Below, in pieces: positions 42,280-53,742 of a stretch of 64,000 bases of DNA. The notes under the pieces were generated by a model, which did not search any database, was not told the DNA's origin, and was given only the letters and a program-made list of their open reading frames with translations. Position numbers and translations under genes: made by a program. Origin of the DNA: Athripsodes cinereus (taxonomy: Eukaryota; Arthropoda; Insecta; Trichoptera; Leptoceridae); contig OX388325.1 of NCBI GenBank assembly GCA_947579605.1, positions 13,945,572 through 14,009,571 on the forward strand. The letters run 5' to 3'. Each line of letters begins with the position of its first letter. Position 1 is the first letter of the stretch.

Positions 42280-42784
42280 TTCTGATTTGTTTTTTTATGT
42301 AAAACTATAACATTGTCAAGGCGCCGTGGATATATGTAAATAAATAAAAATAAAAGTAGCTTCACCACCCAATGGTTGCAGATCCCATAATAATTGTTAA
42401 TTCTATCAATAATATATGTCATTCATTCAATTTAATAGCTCTGTATCAGTCAGTCAGTCAGTACAAAGTATGATTATAGGATCATTGATAGCTGTTTCAC
42501 GTTTCCTATACCTTTACCTACATTTATATACTAATACTCCCAGATCTTGAGTACGATATTGTCTTGGAGCCAAAGATAATGACTATGTTGAGCAGATGAT
42601 GATGATAATACTGACTGATTCCTTGGGACGTGGTCTAAACAAGAGGTTAGATCTTGGAATTAGGGATGTTTTATTTATCAAAACAACTTAAGTTCGTTCA
42701 GTGTAATCGAGTTACAACAGATCACTTGTTGTTATTTTGTTGACACGAGTCAACATGAGTGAATTACTTTGATGTATCTGCCTG
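42280..42784. other. Unassigned sequence
   Basis: A (GTCA)n tract near 42446-42460 and GATGATGATGATAATA near 42597. No gene. Confidence 0.4.
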
Positions 42785-43025
42785 TGCTATCACTGTTTTG
42801 TACGAAAAGTAGGGTAGCCAATGAAATTGTTGCATTATTCTTTGAATGTACAGATTGTCCTCTCTGTGCTTATCAATAATAGAATATTCTGAATTGATCG
42901 TAAGTTATCAACCAATTAAAGATTAAAAAAATATTATTTATTATGTTTTATGAACACCAGCCTTTTACAGTAGGACACTGAAAAATACTGGGAGACCTAT
43001 TTATTGCCGGCGACTTCAATGGGTC
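42785..43025 (-). mobile_element. Family B copy, full span, diverged
   Basis: GTAGGGTAGCCAATGAAATT, GATTGTCCTCTCTGTGC, GAACACCAGCCTTTTACAG, GGGAGACCTATTTATTGCC: all B landmarks in reverse order. Confidence 0.7.
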
Positions 43026-43029
43026 AAGG

Positions 43030-44045
43030 ATTATTAGGTATGTATTAACTTATTTCAGACTTTTAATAGAAATGCTCGTTTATGGGATCAAAATGGTAGA
43101 AATTCTCCAAAACATGGTAGATACTGTATTAGTGAGTTTCAGTTCATTCAAATATATCGCAAACAGTCAAAGACTGTTTTGAACGATCTGAGTCATTTCA
43201 GAGAGCCGAGTTTTTTTAATGAGCTATTCAATAAAGAATATCCTCTAAATATAGTGGATACCTCCATTATACGTATTCCAAATTAATATACATATTATTG
43301 TTCATTTAATTATTTCAAATTAGATATCATGATATTATATACCTTTATTTTAGATTTTATTTATGTACCTAAATTAGTCATTTCTTTTTTTTTTTCATTA
43401 TCTGAATCATTATTCGGTTCTATATGGTTTTGACTTCTTAATCGTGGGATTTTTGATATTGAATTTTGAAGATTAAAAAACTCATTTCTAAGCACATGTG
43501 AGTTTTCAAGGGTTAGATATGTTTAGCTATATTGATTTTTGTAGCAGTTAAGTTTGATATTATTGGAAATTAAAAAGGATTAAAGATATTGCGGCTCATC
43601 CCACAAGTGGGGCACCCAGCGGACTTTTTGTAAACACTACAAAATGTTTTCACAATGAATTTTTTAAAAAGAGAATTTTTATTTATTTATTTCAATTTTA
43701 CAGGTTACATACAGTTGATACAAAAAATACAATGGTCTATAACATATTTAGCAATAAGCAAACCAGTGAAGATCCCTATATTACCGTCATGTGCTCCACA
43801 AAACATACTTAACTAAACACAACAGATAAAATCAACAAACAACAATTACCTACAATAGAATAGAGTAAATCATGTTAACAAAATTAATAGAATAATGCTC
43901 ACAAAGCATAAAACATAAAAATATCATATAAAATCTCTCAAAATTTAACATCATTTAAAATTTAAAATTAAAAAATTTATATCATGTTCGGTTACTCTCC
44001 ACACTATAGTCACTTCGCGCATCGAATGATTGAGATCAAGACTAG
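43030..44045. other. Mostly unassigned, with B and retroposon-tail fragments
   Basis: 43588-43650 matches B (CCCACAAGTGGGGCACCCAG). 43677-43800 (ATTTATTTATTTCAATTTTAC...) resembles 32945-33060 in layout and may be another retroposon 3' end. No gene. Confidence 0.45.
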
Positions 44046-44049
44046 ATTA

Positions 44050-44155
44050 AGATAATAATAATAATAGTAATTATAAACTTTATTGAAAGAGCATAAATAA
44101 TTACAAACTTATTAAACAAGTTTATCCCAGAAGCGATATCTTCCAACTAACCATT
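44050..44155 (-). mobile_element. Family C copy
   Basis: (AAT)n, AACTTTATTGAAAGAGC, AAGTTTATCCCAGAAGCG, ATATCTTCCAACTAACC. The hairpin has lost part of its loop/stem. Confidence 0.7.
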
Positions 44156-44446
44156 CGGATCGTATTTAGATTGTGTCAAGAACGTTACTCTGCAGTTTTA
44201 CACACGTAGTAAATCAGCAAATAATCGAGCTTGGCACATTTGTCAATTGAAACTAACAACTAGTTAAAATCCCCGACCATCTCTGCGATTTTTTTTTAAC
44301 TTAATTGGGTTTGAAAGCTAGTTTTAAATGTTTTCATACTGTGATGGAAGCGACGGTGTAGATATAGACAATCATAACATTTTATTTATTGTAAAACATG
44401 ATATTTTATAATACTACTTAATCTATAATAAAGATCTGAATTAAAG

Positions 44447-44905
44447 ATGCAACGAATAGTAGGTATATTTGCCGAATACCGAATATTATGCAAGATCATG
44501 TGCCGAATAACCGAATATTCGGCGAATATTCTGCAAAACAATGATGAGAGCGTGTAGGTAGGTACATCATAGACATAATATATACTAGACTTGCAGCGCG
44601 GTAAATTTTTTCGAAATTTTTGTATTCCGACATTAATAATAACAATAATAATATTATATTGTTTCACTACATATCAAATTAAATTAATTAATTAGATATT
44701 TGAGGATTAATAATTATGCATCTGCAGCTGACAATGAAATAGCAACAATCTAAAAGCTCTTAGTTCCTTCCAGTTTTACATTTAAACTATTCGGCAGAAC
44801 ACCGAATAATATACTAAATGCATATTTGGTATTCGGCCGAATAGTAAAAATGTTGCCGAATAGACAGAATACCGAATAGTTGCCTAATATTCTTTGCAAC
44901 TCCAC
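44447..44905. mobile_element. MITE with TTCGG-rich termini (hAT-like)
   Basis: Left GATGCAACGAATAGTAGG with TGCCGAATACCGAATATT; right, inverted, GAGTTGCAAAGAATATTAGG with CGGTATTCTGTCTATTCGG. Repeated CCGAATA units near both ends. The target duplication is unclear. Class suggested by resemblance to other hAT MITEs. Confidence 0.65.
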
Positions 44906-45325
44906 TATTAAATCTTTCTAAAGATCTGAATACCAGGTAAGTATAGTATAGGTTCATAATAATGTACTATATTGTAATAGTTATCATTATAATATCATGA
45001 GATATTTTAATATTACATTTCTGTAGATCTCTGAAAAGATCCATAGTTGTAATTGAATGGATCATTATTTTAGATCGAGGGAACGAAATCGCACTCAGTT
45101 CCTACCTACTACAGGATTATAATATGTAGTGTTATGTGTTATGATATACATACAGATCAACGAGAAAGTAAGACAAACTGTGTTTCCTAAAAAGGTAGAT
45201 AATAATTTAATAATTTAAAAATCTTTGTTGCACCAAAAAGTTACAATAGAAAAAAAACATGACAACACCATGGATTTTTATATGTAATACCTAGATGGAG
45301 TACTCGTATGTATTTTCATTGTAAT

Positions 45326-45561
45326 AAAGTGAGGCACCATTTTTCGGCACTTTTGACAGATCGGTTGGCGAAAAGAAGTATGGTAAATCGCTTAAAACGT
45401 CGACAAGAACTTCAAAAAATGTCCAATTACGTTTTTATAAATGTAAAAATGATATATTTTAATAAAAATGCGAGAAATATGTACTTCATAAAATGTAGGA
45501 AACACCACACGCTTTCTCCAACCGTTCTGTCAAAAATTTATAGATTTTTTGCCTCACTTTT
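45326..45561. mobile_element. TIR element (AAAGTGAGGC ends)
   Basis: AAAGTGAGGC then TTTTGACAGATCGGTTGG on the left; reversed right end AAAGTGAGGC then TTTTTGACAGAACGGTTGG. 236 bp. GTAA on both flanks might be the target duplication. The open frame across it has no family features. Confidence 0.7.
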
Positions 45562-45629
45562 GTAAATGAGTCAGGGTTCTAGGATTTGTATGAAATTCTG
45601 TGGACAACACTAACTATTCTCTCTGTTAC

Positions 45630-45700
45630 TGAACAGATAATTTTGCACAATGAGCGAGTTTATCGCAGAAGCACAATATCTTCCAACTTATATAACCACT
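45630..45700 (-). mobile_element. Family C copy, hairpin kept by G:U pairs
   Basis: TTTTGCACAATGAGCGAG, TTTATCGCAGAAGCACAAT, ATCTTCCAACT. Minus-strand stem ATTGT/GCGAT (45662-45677) still pairs using two G:U wobbles. Confidence 0.7.
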
Positions 45701-46655
45701 TAACAAAAACAAAAATAAAATAATAATAATAAATTAATAAAAAAGTTTAATAAAAGTTTAGATACATAAAATATAGATACTAAAAATAATATACACATAC
45801 AATTAACTACTTAAATAAACAAACAATAAAAACAATATCAGATTTCGGATACGCGAAACGACACAAATGTTGAGTTGGGAGGGATGGGATAGAGTAGTAG
45901 GGATGGGATAGGATTGCTTATCGTGTTTGGATACACAAAAAAAAGATTTAAAACTATGAGAACCTTTAGGTACTCATGTCATCTGGATGCAACAGGAGGA
46001 ATTTTCCTACAAGGTTCTGGTTAGCCTGATTACCCTCATCTGTTGCTGGGATTACTACTACTGCTAAACAAAAACGGCATGTTCCACAAATGGCGTGGCC
46101 AGTGGACCAATTACGTGTAATTGTTGTGTGCTGTGACAGTAGAGGCTTTATTGTAAAATAATGAATTCGAGAATTACGAAATAAATAGAAATACGCTCGA
46201 GAATTTTCACAGATTTGAGCCTTACCTTTTTGTAACGCGGGGAGGTACAAATTAGATACATAATTCTATTTTAAATGACATTTCATCCGAGGTCTGAATT
46301 CTACAAAGGGTGGGGAAGGGGGTAATTTTTCTTCGATTTCATTTTACTGTCTTTTGATCTTCTGAAGACGGGCCACCATCTGTTCTGCATCTACATGAGT
46401 AATTAAGTACGTAAGTCCATAATGCATACATTTGTTTTTTTTTTATATTTGCGAAATCAATTCTTCGTGACTTTCTTCTTGACCTATAGATAAATATGTC
46501 AGTAGGAACAACATACTTATATATAAATATTCCTTTATTGCTATCAATTATTTTCAAGATTATTCAAGTGCCTTACAAAATAATGTTATATTTATTAGTA
46601 TTATTTTACTAGAAATAAATCCGGCTTCACTAAGGAAAATAAAACAACTAAAGTC
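45700..46655. other. Unassigned, with one B fragment
   Basis: 46070-46130 matches B (GGCATGTTCCACAAATGGCG, TGGCCAGTGGACC). No gene seen in the remainder. Confidence 0.45.
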
Positions 46656-46659
46656 GTCC

Positions 46660-46925
46660 TTTACGCCGAACGAATGAACGAGTTAAGAATGACATAGAGG
46701 ATAGGTACCTATACTTGTCTGAAAGAAAGGGTGTGAGGAAGCGCGGGCGTCCGACAACCACGTGGTTCAAATTCTCAAGGACGGCCGTGTGTTGAGTAAG
46801 AGGAAACGACGCCCGTGCATATGAAACTGTATGAATGTGGAGGAAACGAAGGAAGTATATAAATATATATCTATATGGCGTTCCGTTCTCGCGGCCTACC
46901 CCACTTGGGACACGGCGTGAGGGTA
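46660..46925 (+). pseudogene. Family A LINE tail, decayed
   Basis: ACGAATGAACGAGTTAAG, codons for YLSERKGVRKRGRP, a deletion after TTTW-equivalent, MNVEE, ending ACCCCACTTGGGACACGG and GTGAGGGTATAG. Several indels. Confidence 0.8.
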
Positions 46926-46984
46926 TAGTTAGTGATAAATACACTGGCACCCTTAAGAGGGTTGAAGAATCGAATACGACTAAC

Positions 46985-47120
46985 ATCTAGCATCATCCCG
47001 ATTACAATTTGCTTGCGGATGGAGAGAACAATCTGAATGTTTATTGCACTGGCTGTCTGTCTACTGGCTACCCCACTTGTGGGAGATACTGGGTTACGAT
47101 CGGTTGGTATAGATAGATAA
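46985..47120 (+). mobile_element. Family B copy, 3' half
   Basis: TGGAGAGAACAATCTGAATG, CTGTCTACTGGCTACCCC, ACTTGTGGGAGATACTG, GGTATAGATAGATA. Confidence 0.65.
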
Positions 47121-47511
47121 ATAAATGTACACATGACGGATAAATAAACATAGAATCATACATATTTACAAGCAAATTAAAATATATATTAACCCTTTAA
47201 AACAAAACACTACAATTTTAGGCGGGAAACCGCCTCTAAAAGTTCAAAATACGAATGTTTTCAATATCCCACACCACGCCCCGCACATCAAACTATTTAT
47301 CTCTCTTCTACACATTTACATGAAATAGAGATAGAACAGGACGGATGTATGTGTGTTGATTTGATTTATAATTTTGATTGGTAAAGTAGGTACCTACATA
47401 ATGTTATTAATTTGAAATAATTGTGTTCTATTCTTATTTTAAAATATCGATGATTTGAAATGTGATTGGTGCAGGGGTACAAAAACGGTTTTATATGTAT
47501 AATTTTCTATG

Positions 47512-47790
47512 TTAATTTGTGTTATTGTAAACAATGTACAGTGAAGAATAAAATAAAATAAATAATTTCTTTAAGTTTTCGAGTGTCCTGTATTTACTTC
47601 CTTTACTTTTTGGATCTGGACTTAAGACCTTGCCTCTCCAGAATGTAGTGACGTATAGCGCTTTGTCATTTGCCATCATTAGGTCATTCTCATTACATGC
47701 ATTCCGCATCAGCGGGCATTGCAATAAGTGAGAATCGCTCTGCACCTCCCCGCAGTCGAAGCTATTGTCCTCCCTATCCAAAAACTCCAC
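47512..47790 (-). pseudogene. LINE ORF2 C-terminal tail (CGEVQSDSHLLQCP)
   Basis: Minus-strand open frame with FLDREDNSFDCGEVQSDSHL and LLQCPLMRNACNENDLMM: the CxxGxxQ...HLLxCP zinc-knuckle-like end of a LINE ORF2. It runs on through TTFWRGKVLSP to a stop at 47512. About 92 codons, only the first half family-like. Confidence 0.65.
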
Positions 47791-47821
47791 CTCTGCTGGT
47801 TATTTTTGCAACAAGTATTCG

Positions 47822-47905
47822 TATGTACAACACCTGTCTGTTACAGGACACTCGAAAACTTGCTGGAAAGAGTTGGAGACATGTACTTCGCTGGGGACCC
47901 ACGAA
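47822..47905 (-). mobile_element. Family B fragment
   Basis: ACACCTGTCTGTTACAGGAC, ACTCGAAAACTTGCTGG, CGCTGGGGACCCACG: B 5' part in reverse. Confidence 0.65.
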
Positions 47906-47909
47906 TAAA

Positions 47910-48640
47910 AAAAAATAGCCACAATAATAGAAAATTAAAAGTGTTTTAATAATCCAATTACTGTTAAACGGATTTATCAAAAATAAAGATTAATAATTTC
48001 ATTTCTTTAAAGTAAAATGAAAAATTAATATTTATAAAATAATTCGCTACATTGATTACATGATACCAAATGTTTTGCACCCCTGCCAAATCAATATAAT
48101 TGTCATTCATTTTATTATTTTGAATCGGACATATCTTACATTACCAATAATAATAATAATAATAAAATTATCTTAAAAAAGCACATAAACCCAGCGCCAT
48201 CTACTCGAACCATTTAATGATACTAAACCCAATGTATTATGGTATAAAACAATAATGAATATAATTACACGGCACTTTATTACGAACGCACCGCTCTTAA
48301 GAGTGACCTTTAGCGGGATTTAATTTTGTAGGGAGATTTTAATTGTACGACAATAAAATAAAAAGACTGAATCATTATTATTGTTGTACCTAATACCTAA
48401 TAAGTAGTGAATACAATATCTTTGTAATAATGAAAGGGAGTTGAATTATAATTCTATGTTTTAAAAATTCGACGTAGACAATATACATTAATGCAGAAGA
48501 CAGAAACGAGGTCTATATCCAGCAATGGAAAGAAGGAGGGTTCTGCAATTCTGCGTTTTTTTTATTCACCAGGCAAAACTTCTTTAAAGATTTTCTATCA
48601 AATGTAAAGTCTTTAGTTTAGTTGTAATCTATGGTAATCG
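47910..48640. other. Unassigned, with a LINE tail relic
   Basis: (AAT)n near 48146-48165. 48490-48545 reads AEDRNEVYIQQWKEGG, a relic of the EAYxQQW LINE C-terminus. No host gene. Confidence 0.45.
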
Positions 48641-48644
48641 TGGA

Positions 48645-48755
48645 ATTCCCGGCACAGGATACGCCCCCCACTTTTTTCTGCAAGTTTCTCAGTGTCCTGT
48701 AAAAAAGCAGGCATTTGTAAAACATCAGATATAAAACATTTGACATCAACAGTTT
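48645..48755 (+). mobile_element. Family B fragment
   Basis: GGAATTCCCGGCACAGGATA, CTGCAAGTTTCTCAGTGTCC, TGTAAAAAAGCAGGC: B 5' part. Confidence 0.55.
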
Positions 48756-48849
48756 AGCGTAGTATTGTTTGTAGCAACTCGCCTCGATACAGGTTTTTAC
48801 CTAAAGATGCAGCTGCGGGTTCCGATTGCATAGTCCTTGTTTCTACTTC

Positions 48850-49015
48850 TTCTTCCTGGCACTGTCCCAACTTATTGCCGCTGATGGTTGTTGGGGTCGG
48901 CTCTTCTCGTTCTGAGGTTGTACATTGTTCTGTTTCTTATATCATCTTCATCCAGGCCATTTCTCCGCAGGTATTCTTTGGTCTCCCTCTTGATGGATGT
49001 CGAGGGAGATTTACT
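48850..49015 (-). pseudogene. LINE ORF2 tail relic (probable)
   Basis: Minus strand reads KRETKEYLRRNGLDEDDIRN, RTMYNLRTRRADPNNHQ, stop, then a GAAGAAGAAG tail. DxxDxxNRxxxxxxxRxADP is the wording of some RTE-like C-termini. The identification is tentative. Confidence 0.45.
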
Positions 49016-49142
49016 GACGTAGCTTTACTGCATAGTCCTTGTTTATTTGGTTATATATTTTTAATATTTCCAATGATTCGTTGTGCAGGATTAAATGTGT
49101 GTGTAATGATGTTATAAGTGAATGAATAAAAAAATAAATCCG

Positions 49143-49311
49143 ATATCTCGATTGGAGAACCATGTTTAAACAATGTAAAATTGCGCAAAATCTAATCGGA
49201 AGAAGTGAAGGCTAGAGCCAATTCGTAAGCGTTGGGACGGTTTTCTCACTTCTTTCGATTAGATTTTGCACAATTTTACATTGTGTAAACATGATTCTCC
49301 AATCGAAATAT
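49143..49311. mobile_element. Foldback MITE (ATATCTCGATTGGAGAACC), complete
   Basis: Left arm ATATCTCGATTGGAGAACCA, then AAAATCTAATCGGAAGAAGTG; right arm mirrors it (CACTTCTTTCGATTAGATTTT, ATTCTCCAATCGAAATAT). Arms about 66 bp around a loop with TTCGTAAGCGTTGGGACGG. Half-copies: 13885-13990, 20222-20260, 21177-21210, 53400-53520. Confidence 0.85.
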
Positions 49312-49319
49312 CTGATTGG

Positions 49320-49869
49320 TTTTATCATCTGCACGTTGCGCCCAAATCCGTTAATACAATAAAAAAATTGGAATTTAAAGTTTTTATTTTATAGACGACA
49401 TGATCGATGAAATTTCATCGTACTTTCACTGTATTTAGCATCTCTGAAATATTTTTTTATAAGAATTTTAGTACAAAATCGTGAATATTATACAGAAACT
49501 TAACAATTATCATAATAATTTTAAACGTAGGTAACTATCATATTATAATTTATAATAATGTAATGTAGAATAATAATTTCTCTTTTTACTTTATTTAAAT
49601 ACCATTGAGAGAGATATTTTTTTCATTTTATTATTGAAAAATCGTGCTTTTCATCTAAATATCTTTAATTTTCAATAAGTATCCATTTCCGATTGTAAAC
49701 TGTCAAAGAATATAGAACCGTGTGACCAGTTTCAGACACAGATTTAATATAGTGTAAGAGCTATTGAATACATCACATTGTTTTAAGTTGTCAATCTGAT
49801 AAAGGATTGTTGAAACTCATATTCCGTATTTTCAATTATTGTAAATAATATTATGAACTTTTAGGCAAA
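49320..49869. other. Unassigned AT-rich sequence
   Basis: No gene or complete repeat. Confidence 0.4.
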
Positions 49870-50180
49870 ATTCTGAGTTTGACAAAGAAATTATATAAGG
49901 AAACCTAGGTCCTAGGTGAAATACTGATTTTGACAAAAACATTTCATAATATATTGACCTATAAAGTACTGGTAAAACTCGATAACGCCCTAGTAAAGTA
50001 TTGGTAAAACTCAAATTCACTACATACTTTAAATTGTAATAAATTGTGAATTTTAGGTGAATGTTTGCGCTTGACAAAGACGTTACATAGAGAAACCTAG
50101 GTCCTAGACTAGATGAAACTTTGAGTTTGACAAAGATATTACATGAAGAGACCTAGGTCAATCTAAAGTATCGGAACATT
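49870..50180. repeat. Degenerate tandem repeat with CCTAGGTCCTAG units
   Basis: GAGTTTGACAAAGAAATTA (49877), GATTTTGACAAAAACATTT (49928), GCGCTTGACAAAGACGTTAC (50068) and GAGTTTGACAAAGATATTAC (50127) each lead to ACCTAGGTC-like sequence and an AAGTA(C/T)TGG(T) segment. Period about 50-60 bp. Confidence 0.7.
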
Positions 50181-50379
50181 CTAATACAGTAGGTACCTAC
50201 TTTGAATTGTTATAAATATGATATTTTATAAAAAAACACCAACCAATAAAATATCTGCTACAGTTAAAATCTATTTTATCTGATTTGAAAACATGCCGAC
50301 TAGCGGCAAATATTCGCTTCATTCTGTGCATTAAAATTTAGGTATATTATTGTATTATGTTTCATTTTTATTATATTAT

Positions 50380-50515
50380 CATCATCATCGCCCTCAACGC
50401 TCCTCTCGGGAGCACAGGGCAGAAACCAGCCTCCTCCATTCAGAGCGTCTCTGTGCCAATTGCGTCACCTCTTTCCACGACATTCCTTGCGCTCTGATAT
50501 TTGTAACATAATTGC
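50380..50515 (-). pseudogene. Family G LINE tail
   Basis: (ATC)n, GCCCTCAACGCTCCTCTCGG, CAGAAACCAGCCTCCTCC, TTGCGTCACCTCTTTCCACG. Minus strand encodes SWKEVTQLAQ, EWRRLVSALCSREER. Confidence 0.85.
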
Positions 50516-50619
50516 GCTCTGATTATATTAAATCAATTTTAATTATTACATTTTTTGTGGATACACAGTCATATTTATTCATAAAGAAAATCTCTAGATA
50601 AATAAATTATTATTATTTA

Positions 50620-50835
50620 TCGTGTCGAAACCCAGAGAAAAAACCCATCAAACTGATCTCCAGTACTGCGCAAAACGGCGCAGGTGGAGATGCGTCAAAA
50701 ATATCCTCCATAGTGCAAGTGACAGGGCACAATGGACACTCCAACAAGTGTGGCATAGTCTGTACTGTACCACAGTCACATGCTCCGGATTCGCCCTGTA
50801 GGAAGCCCCATCGTTCTCTATTGTCGCGTAAATAA
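50620..50835 (-). pseudogene. Family K LINE ORF2 tail
   Basis: Minus strand reads RERWGFLQGESGACDCGTVQ, TMPHLLECPLC, MEDIFDASPP, then frame damage and LMGFFSGFRHDK: the zinc-knuckle-like C-terminus (CDCGxxQTMxHLLxCP). A second copy is at 55740-55935. Confidence 0.8.
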
Positions 50836-51104
50836 ATAAATTAATAACATTTCTTCATAGTTCTAGAACAACTGGAAAATATCAAAATTGTTATTCTTCA
50901 AAATAAAATGAAATTAATTGAAGTATCTACCTATATCAATAGATATTATTTTGATGATTGTCTGTAATTTTTTCTATTATTGATCAATACACAGACACAA
51001 TATGTACCCAATTCTGTGTGTCGGAGCAAAACTGCACTATGTCGACTTTTAATAACAACAGTTTTCTATGAACATAAAAGTATTTAATTGTAAAATAGTT
51101 CTTA

Positions 51105-51360
51105 TCATATCGACTGTCCAGTTTCATAACAAAACAAGTCAAAAATTATGAAATTTTTATTTAATTGGAAATACACACAATCAATGAAATTTTTCTAATT
51201 CCTTACACAAATAATAACAACGAAAAAAAACAGTTCTTTTTGTATTTAAATTTTTTTTTAGTTCCTGAAAAAATTTACATCAACAAATATTAATTCCACA
51301 AATAAATATTTCTGAAAGGAATAAAGACAACATTATTCTTTAATTGTAGGGTTGACTGGA
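51105..51360. mobile_element. Family H fragment
   Basis: ATAACAAAACAAGTCAAAAA, AATTGGAAATACACACAATC, CCACAAATAAATATTTCTG and AAGGAATAAAGACAACATT follow the order of 54060-54260. Confidence 0.55.
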
Positions 51361-51639
51361 AGACGTTGCTCAGCAACAAGTCAGCCCTTTAGTCCAGATT
51401 ATTTTTATTATTATGTTGTGTATTTCTTGTATATTTATTTTGAATTTTGCCAATAAATATTTATTTATTTTATTAATACCTACAACCAAGAAGGTATATT
51501 ATGCTGAACAGCATTCATGATTTTAAATTTTGTTTTTTTCTTATGTAATGTATAGATAGTATTATGATGATAGTAACCTTGAAAGTGTCAATCGATTGAC
51601 AAATTCAATCGATATAATAATATAGTTAGGGGTTATAAT

Positions 51640-51800
51640 AATATAGTTATGGGTTAGTTGGAAGATATCGCGCTTCTGCGATAAACTCGCCCATTGCACA
51701 ATTTTTTTTGTATAGTTAAATTGAATTTTTTCATGTGTTGTTTTTTTGTGCAATAAAGTTTTTTATTATTATTTATTATTATTATTATTATTATTATGAA
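51640..51800 (+). mobile_element. Family C copy, best preserved
   Basis: GGGTTAGTTGGAAGATATCG, CTTCTGCGATAAACTCGCCC, ATTGCACAATTTTTTTTG, TGTGCAATAAAGTTTTTTA then (ATT)n. Hairpin ATCGC-GCTTCT-GCGAT at 51667-51682. Followed at once by the mariner element. Confidence 0.85.
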
Positions 51801-51804
51801 TATA

Positions 51805-52608
51805 GGGTGTCTCAAAATTAACGCAAGATTTGAATTAAATATAAAAGAGAGTTTTTAGTCTGAAGATTTTTATTTTTTCATTGAATCATGAAGTGCATAG
51901 GATAAGGTTTCTTATGGATTAACACATCGGTCAAATGGCCTCCAAGGCTTTGCTAGCACATACGCAACCTTTCGTCGAAATTTTTTATGAGCTTTCTGCA
52001 TAATTGTGGCTGAATTTTGTTGATGCAGCGTTTAATTTCCTCTTGTAATGCACGTGTGGTTGTGAGCTTGTTGACAAAGACCTTTGACTTTAAATAACCC
52101 CTTAAGAAGAAATCTAAAGGTGTTAAATCGCATGATCTAGGGGGCCAATTCTGATCACCGAAACGAGAGAGTGCACGACCAGGAAACGTCTCATGCAGTA
52201 ATTGAACGGTTATCCTCAATGACCAGCCTCATTTTCAAAAAAGTATGGTCCAATAATGTCTCCTGCCCAAAATCCGCACCAAATAGTGACACGTTGTTGG
52301 TGCATTTGTTGTTCGCCAATCACACGTGGGTTCTGGAACCCCAAACACGGCATTTTTGGTGATTTACAAAACCATCGAGGTCAAAGTGTGTTTCATCGCT
52401 TAGGACTATTTTGCACGAAAAATCAGCATCTACTTGTTGATGATTAATAATCCATTTCACGAACTCTCTTCACTGTTCATTGTCATTAGGCTTCCATTTT
52501 TACCAACCCTAAACTCTCAGCTGTCAAACCGTTCTTTTTTCAGGGTTGCCAACAACTTACTGCGAAAATGGCGGCAAATTCAAATCTTGCGTAAATTTTG
52601 AGACACCC
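51805..52608 (-). mobile_element. Mariner-type transposon, internally deleted, transposase dead
   Basis: Inverted ends GGGTGTCTCAAAATTAACG and (reversed) GGGTGTCTCAAAATTTACG, bordered by TATA on each side, fitting a TA target. Minus strand, in several frames: EFVKWIINHQQVDADFSCK, IVLSDETHFDLDGFVNHQK (first catalytic Asp in SDE), VTIWCGFWAGDIIGPYFFE, then the open stretch LSRFGDQNWPPRSCDLTPLD and FFLRGYLKSKV. The N-terminal DNA-binding region is missing and the length (804 bp) is well below about 1.3 kb for an intact element. Confidence 0.88.
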
Positions 52609-52779
52609 TATATAATATTGGCGAAAGTACTCGAGGTTTCAAGTAAATTAAAGTGAAAAATTAACTGTGTTTTTTAATAAAAATAAATACTATCATCAGT
52701 ATGAATTTTCACTCTGTGAACGTACAGACTCTAGAATTCTTATACATATATCTATATTTGTTTTAATTAGGTGTGTCTC

Positions 52780-52930
52780 AATGTGTCGTGGTTCGATGTA
52801 AAAAATCACTTCACAGTGATAATCTCGCCACTGCATAATTATCATCCTAGTAAATTAATTTCTAAATTTTGTATTGTTTTGTAAACACTGTTATATAATG
52901 ATGATGTGCAATAAGAATAAGTAAATAAAT
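52780..52930 (+). mobile_element. Family D retroposon copy with intact hairpin
   Basis: TGGTTCGATGTAAAAAATCAC, GTGATAATCTCGCCACTGC, AACACTGTTATATAATG, ATGATGTGCAATAAGAATAA then (AATA)n. Hairpin ATCAC-TTCACA-GTGAT at 52805-52820: same stem, different loop. Confidence 0.85.
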
Positions 52931-52934
52931 AAAA

Positions 52935-53740
52935 AAAAATACTTCAATATCAAGTATCTACACATATTCCTTTATATGGAAATGTAGTATTTGTTATTGA
53001 TGAAAAAACTTCTGAAAATTGACTTCGTATGACATAGCTTAGTTTCGCTTCGATATTGAGAGAAACGTAGATATAATAATTGCTAAGAATCACAAATAGA
53101 CGTTTTAGTTAAAGAAAATAAAAATTCCAAGGCATATTGACTATTTTCTTTGAAGTATTTTTCACGATCTTCAGTCAAAGGTCATATTATAAAAGTTGTT
53201 TCACCACGATTCTCTACGTTTTAATGTTGGGAAAGTTCAAAAAACATCTCTCTTTCGAAAGTTCAACTTTAAGACCGACGGTTTTTGATGGAAGTTATAA
53301 ATTATAATAAAAACATTATGACGGCTTAATTTAAAATTGTTTTAATTTCTTTTGCTTATATTTAACTGGATTTGGGTACAGCAAGGAGATGACAAAACCA
53401 TTCAGACAACTCGATTGGAGAACCATGTTTGTACAATGTAACATTGTGCAAAATCTAATTGGAAGAAGTGAGAAATGTGTCCCAACGCTTATGAATTGGC
53501 TCTAGATAATTTTCGGTGTCCATGTATGTAGGTATAAAGTTCACCAATTCCGCCATTCTCACATTCACGATATATAGTAAGGTACACCCATCGAGAAACA
53601 TTTAATGCAAACCATTAAACTGTCCGAATTTTAAAATATTTGAATAATTTTTTGGCTAACCATTAATAGTGTGAAACTTTTTCGCTCTATAGAAAATTCA
53701 ACCTTTGTAAGGAACACTAAAATAGATGCTATTAAATACT
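52935..53740. other. Unassigned, with a foldback half-copy
   Basis: 53400-53520 carries ACTCGATTGGAGAACCATG, AAATCTAATTGGAAGAAGTG and CAACGCTTATGAATTGGC, one arm and the loop of the foldback MITE of 49143. No gene elsewhere. Confidence 0.5.
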
Positions 53741-53742
53741 AT

